NCBI GenBank assembly: GCA_012064415.1
Contig: SSNU01000109.1
Location: 26,696 to 45,699 of the forward strand
Length of the DNA: 19,004 nucleotides
Reading direction: 5' to 3'
Source of the DNA: Gyrodactylus bullatarudis
Taxonomy: Eukaryota; Platyhelminthes; Monogenea; Gyrodactylidea; Gyrodactylidae
The notes under the pieces are model-generated. The model had not been told where the DNA came from and searched no databases. It was given only the letters and a program-made list of their open reading frames with translations. Both the position numbers and the translations under genes were made by a program. Shown piece by piece: positions 17,876-19,004 of the stretch. Each line of letters begins with the position of its first letter. Position 1 is the first letter of the stretch.

Positions 17876-18261
17876 TTTAAAAGAATCCAATATGTTCAAA
17901 TGAATTGCCTTTCAGACTTTTTACTATTGCCAAGCTATATTTTCAACAAACTCATTATATAAAAAAAATGAAACTTTTCATAAACAGATTTACTATGTTT
18001 TTATACAGAATTATTTATTTTTAATTATTTCTTATGCTGTACATATTAATACAGATTATATTTCTAACAAAGAAAATATATGGTTGTCGCTTTAAATTTG
18101 TTACACCTATATTTACAAGGCATGTATCATATTGATCAACAATGCTCATTGAGCATGCCCAAAAAAAGAGATGTTTGTTTGTGAGAAAATCTGGGATCTT
18201 ATTTCTTTTGAAATGCTCATGTCATCGATAGCTCAACTTTGAACTAATGATACAGAAAATT
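17876..18261. other. Spacer with LINE-tail-like DNA
   Basis: Follows the LINE stop. ATTATTTCTTATGCTGTACA..ATATTTCTAACAAAGAAAATA (about 18023-18080) resembles 370-435 next to the other LINE copy, so part is probably LINE 3' sequence. No gene. Confidence 0.35.
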
Positions 18262-18490
18262 TATCTCAGTTAAAAAAAGTGGATAGCTACCAATTGACCC
18301 CTACATAAAAAAGAGCAAATACGTACTTGCTCAATGTAACAAGAGAAACCTAACTCCCTCCCCAATCACATTCTCGAACCAACCAATAAGATAATAGAAA
18401 TTTTGTTAATTTATTAAGAAATATAAACCAATCCGGTGTAAGAGTCTTATGAGATCCCGCGAAAAGCTATACCCCTAATTACTAGGATCT
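18262..18490 (+). mobile_element. PLE 3' terminal fragment
   Basis: Closely follows the minus-strand sequence 6090-5860: the decayed C-terminal codons (QLTPT where the other copy has QLPIDP), the 3' untranslated part with CTCCCTCCCCAATC and AACCAACCAATAAG, then the decayed hammerhead. A stop has replaced a Tyr codon in the tail. Upstream of 18262 the resemblance ends, so the copy is 5' truncated. Confidence 0.7.
18431..18485 (+). ncRNA. Decayed hammerhead ribozyme
   Basis: Plus-strand ATCCGGTGTAAGAGT CTTATGAG ATCCCGCGAAAAGC ... CTAATTACT is a clear relative of the two minus-strand hammerheads. The CUGAUGA box has become CUUAUGA (an invariant G lost) and stem III no longer folds, so it should be inactive. 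It follows PLE 3' sequence, as in the copy at 5861-6090. Confidence 0.65.
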
Positions 18491-18670
18491 CAAAAAAGTA
18501 ATATTTGATTTAATTTTACTCTATAGACAAAGGATTGGTTGAGTGTTGATAATCTGAAGAAAAAATCTTCTCATCATTTTAAAGATAACTGGTACTATTT
18601 CTAAACTAAATGGTTGCCACGGTACTTTTGTACGATTCTTTTATTGATTTAAGTCTCAGAATATAAAATT

Positions 18671-19004
18671 TTCTCAACCATGAAAAGATCTTTGTAAAAA
18701 AACAGAAATTTCGATTTCACAAGATTAAAATAATACAAAATTTTGCCGTCAAGTATTATTTTTCGGAAGCCAACAAAAGTAAAGACAGATTGATTCTGAA
18801 AGAACTTCTAATGTCAGATGGTTATCCTGAAGCTTTTGTCGATAAGCACTCGAACCTGAGATCAAAAGCTGAAATAGAAGTTGATGAATTGACTCCAATT
18901 TATTTGAAGTTGCCTTTCAAAGGAGATGCAGCACATCAAATCTTGAATAACAAGCTGTTCGAGATTACAAAAAAGACGTTCCCTGGCCACAAACTCAGTA
19001 TTTT
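18671..19004 (+). pseudogene. Second PLE coding fragment, running off the window
   Basis: Open from after a TAA near 18670 to the window end. From about 18735 it matches the RT C-terminal/linker region of the 10953-12098 copy: LLMSDGYPEAFVDKH, then LKLPFKGDAAHQILNNKL and TKKTFPGHKL. The endonuclease would follow beyond 19004. It starts about 180 nt after another PLE 3' end, in the same orientation, so the two may be a partial tandem. The RT core does not precede it, so it too is 5' truncated. Confidence 0.72.

Noticed and set aside
1..19004. CRISPR arrays, bacterial operons, riboswitches or rRNA genes
   Set aside because: No regularly spaced repeats, no dense gene order and no conserved RNA cores; introns and PLE/LINE elements show eukaryotic DNA.

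Overview
The window is AT-rich, repeat-laden eukaryotic DNA, very probably from an animal. The evidence is a ten-exon spliced gene of the START-GAP family (the DLC1/STARD8/STARD13/crossveinless-c relatives, known from animals), plus Penelope-like elements (PLEs) with GIY-YIG endonuclease and hammerhead ribozymes, remnants of a non-LTR retrotransposon, several fold-back/TIR elements and a tRNA-like sequence. The protein is strongly diverged and some introns are only 30-56 nt, which suggests a fast-evolving lineage. I cannot name the phylum from the sequence alone.

The backbone is one minus-strand gene. Its exons (14329-14590, 14172-14272, 9894-10041, 9738-9863, 9563-9693, 7891-8055, 5046-5161, 4400-4552, 4055-4346, 2923-3042) join with matching phases into a 538-codon frame. 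It runs from a pre-RhoGAP linker through a complete RhoGAP domain to a START domain and a stop codon. The N-terminal end is uncertain, and I found no SAM domain. Most exons are too short or too oddly phased to stand out as open frames; I reached them by translating the minus strand and matching splice phases.

The introns fall in two classes. Four are 30, 44, 53 and 56 nt. Five are 493 to 4130 nt, and the largest of these carry the mobile elements. The 2729-nt intron (5162-7890) holds a minus-strand PLE that has lost its reverse transcriptase but keeps a hammerhead at each end. A second PLE 5' end lies head to head with it, and a fold-back element lies next to that. The 4130-nt intron (10042-14171) holds a plus-strand PLE 3' half with a frameshift and a 615-bp fold-back element.

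Outside the gene, the left flank has a minus-strand LINE reverse transcriptase C-terminus (416-737) and a tRNA-like sequence (2187-2273). The right flank has a degraded coding remnant, a 708-bp element with perfect 33-bp terminal repeats (16337-17044), a 174-bp fold-back (17135-17308), a plus-strand LINE C-terminus (17541-17875), and a PLE 3' end with a decayed hammerhead followed by a second PLE frame that runs off the window. All calls come from reading the sequence; family names rest on motif recognition, not on a search.
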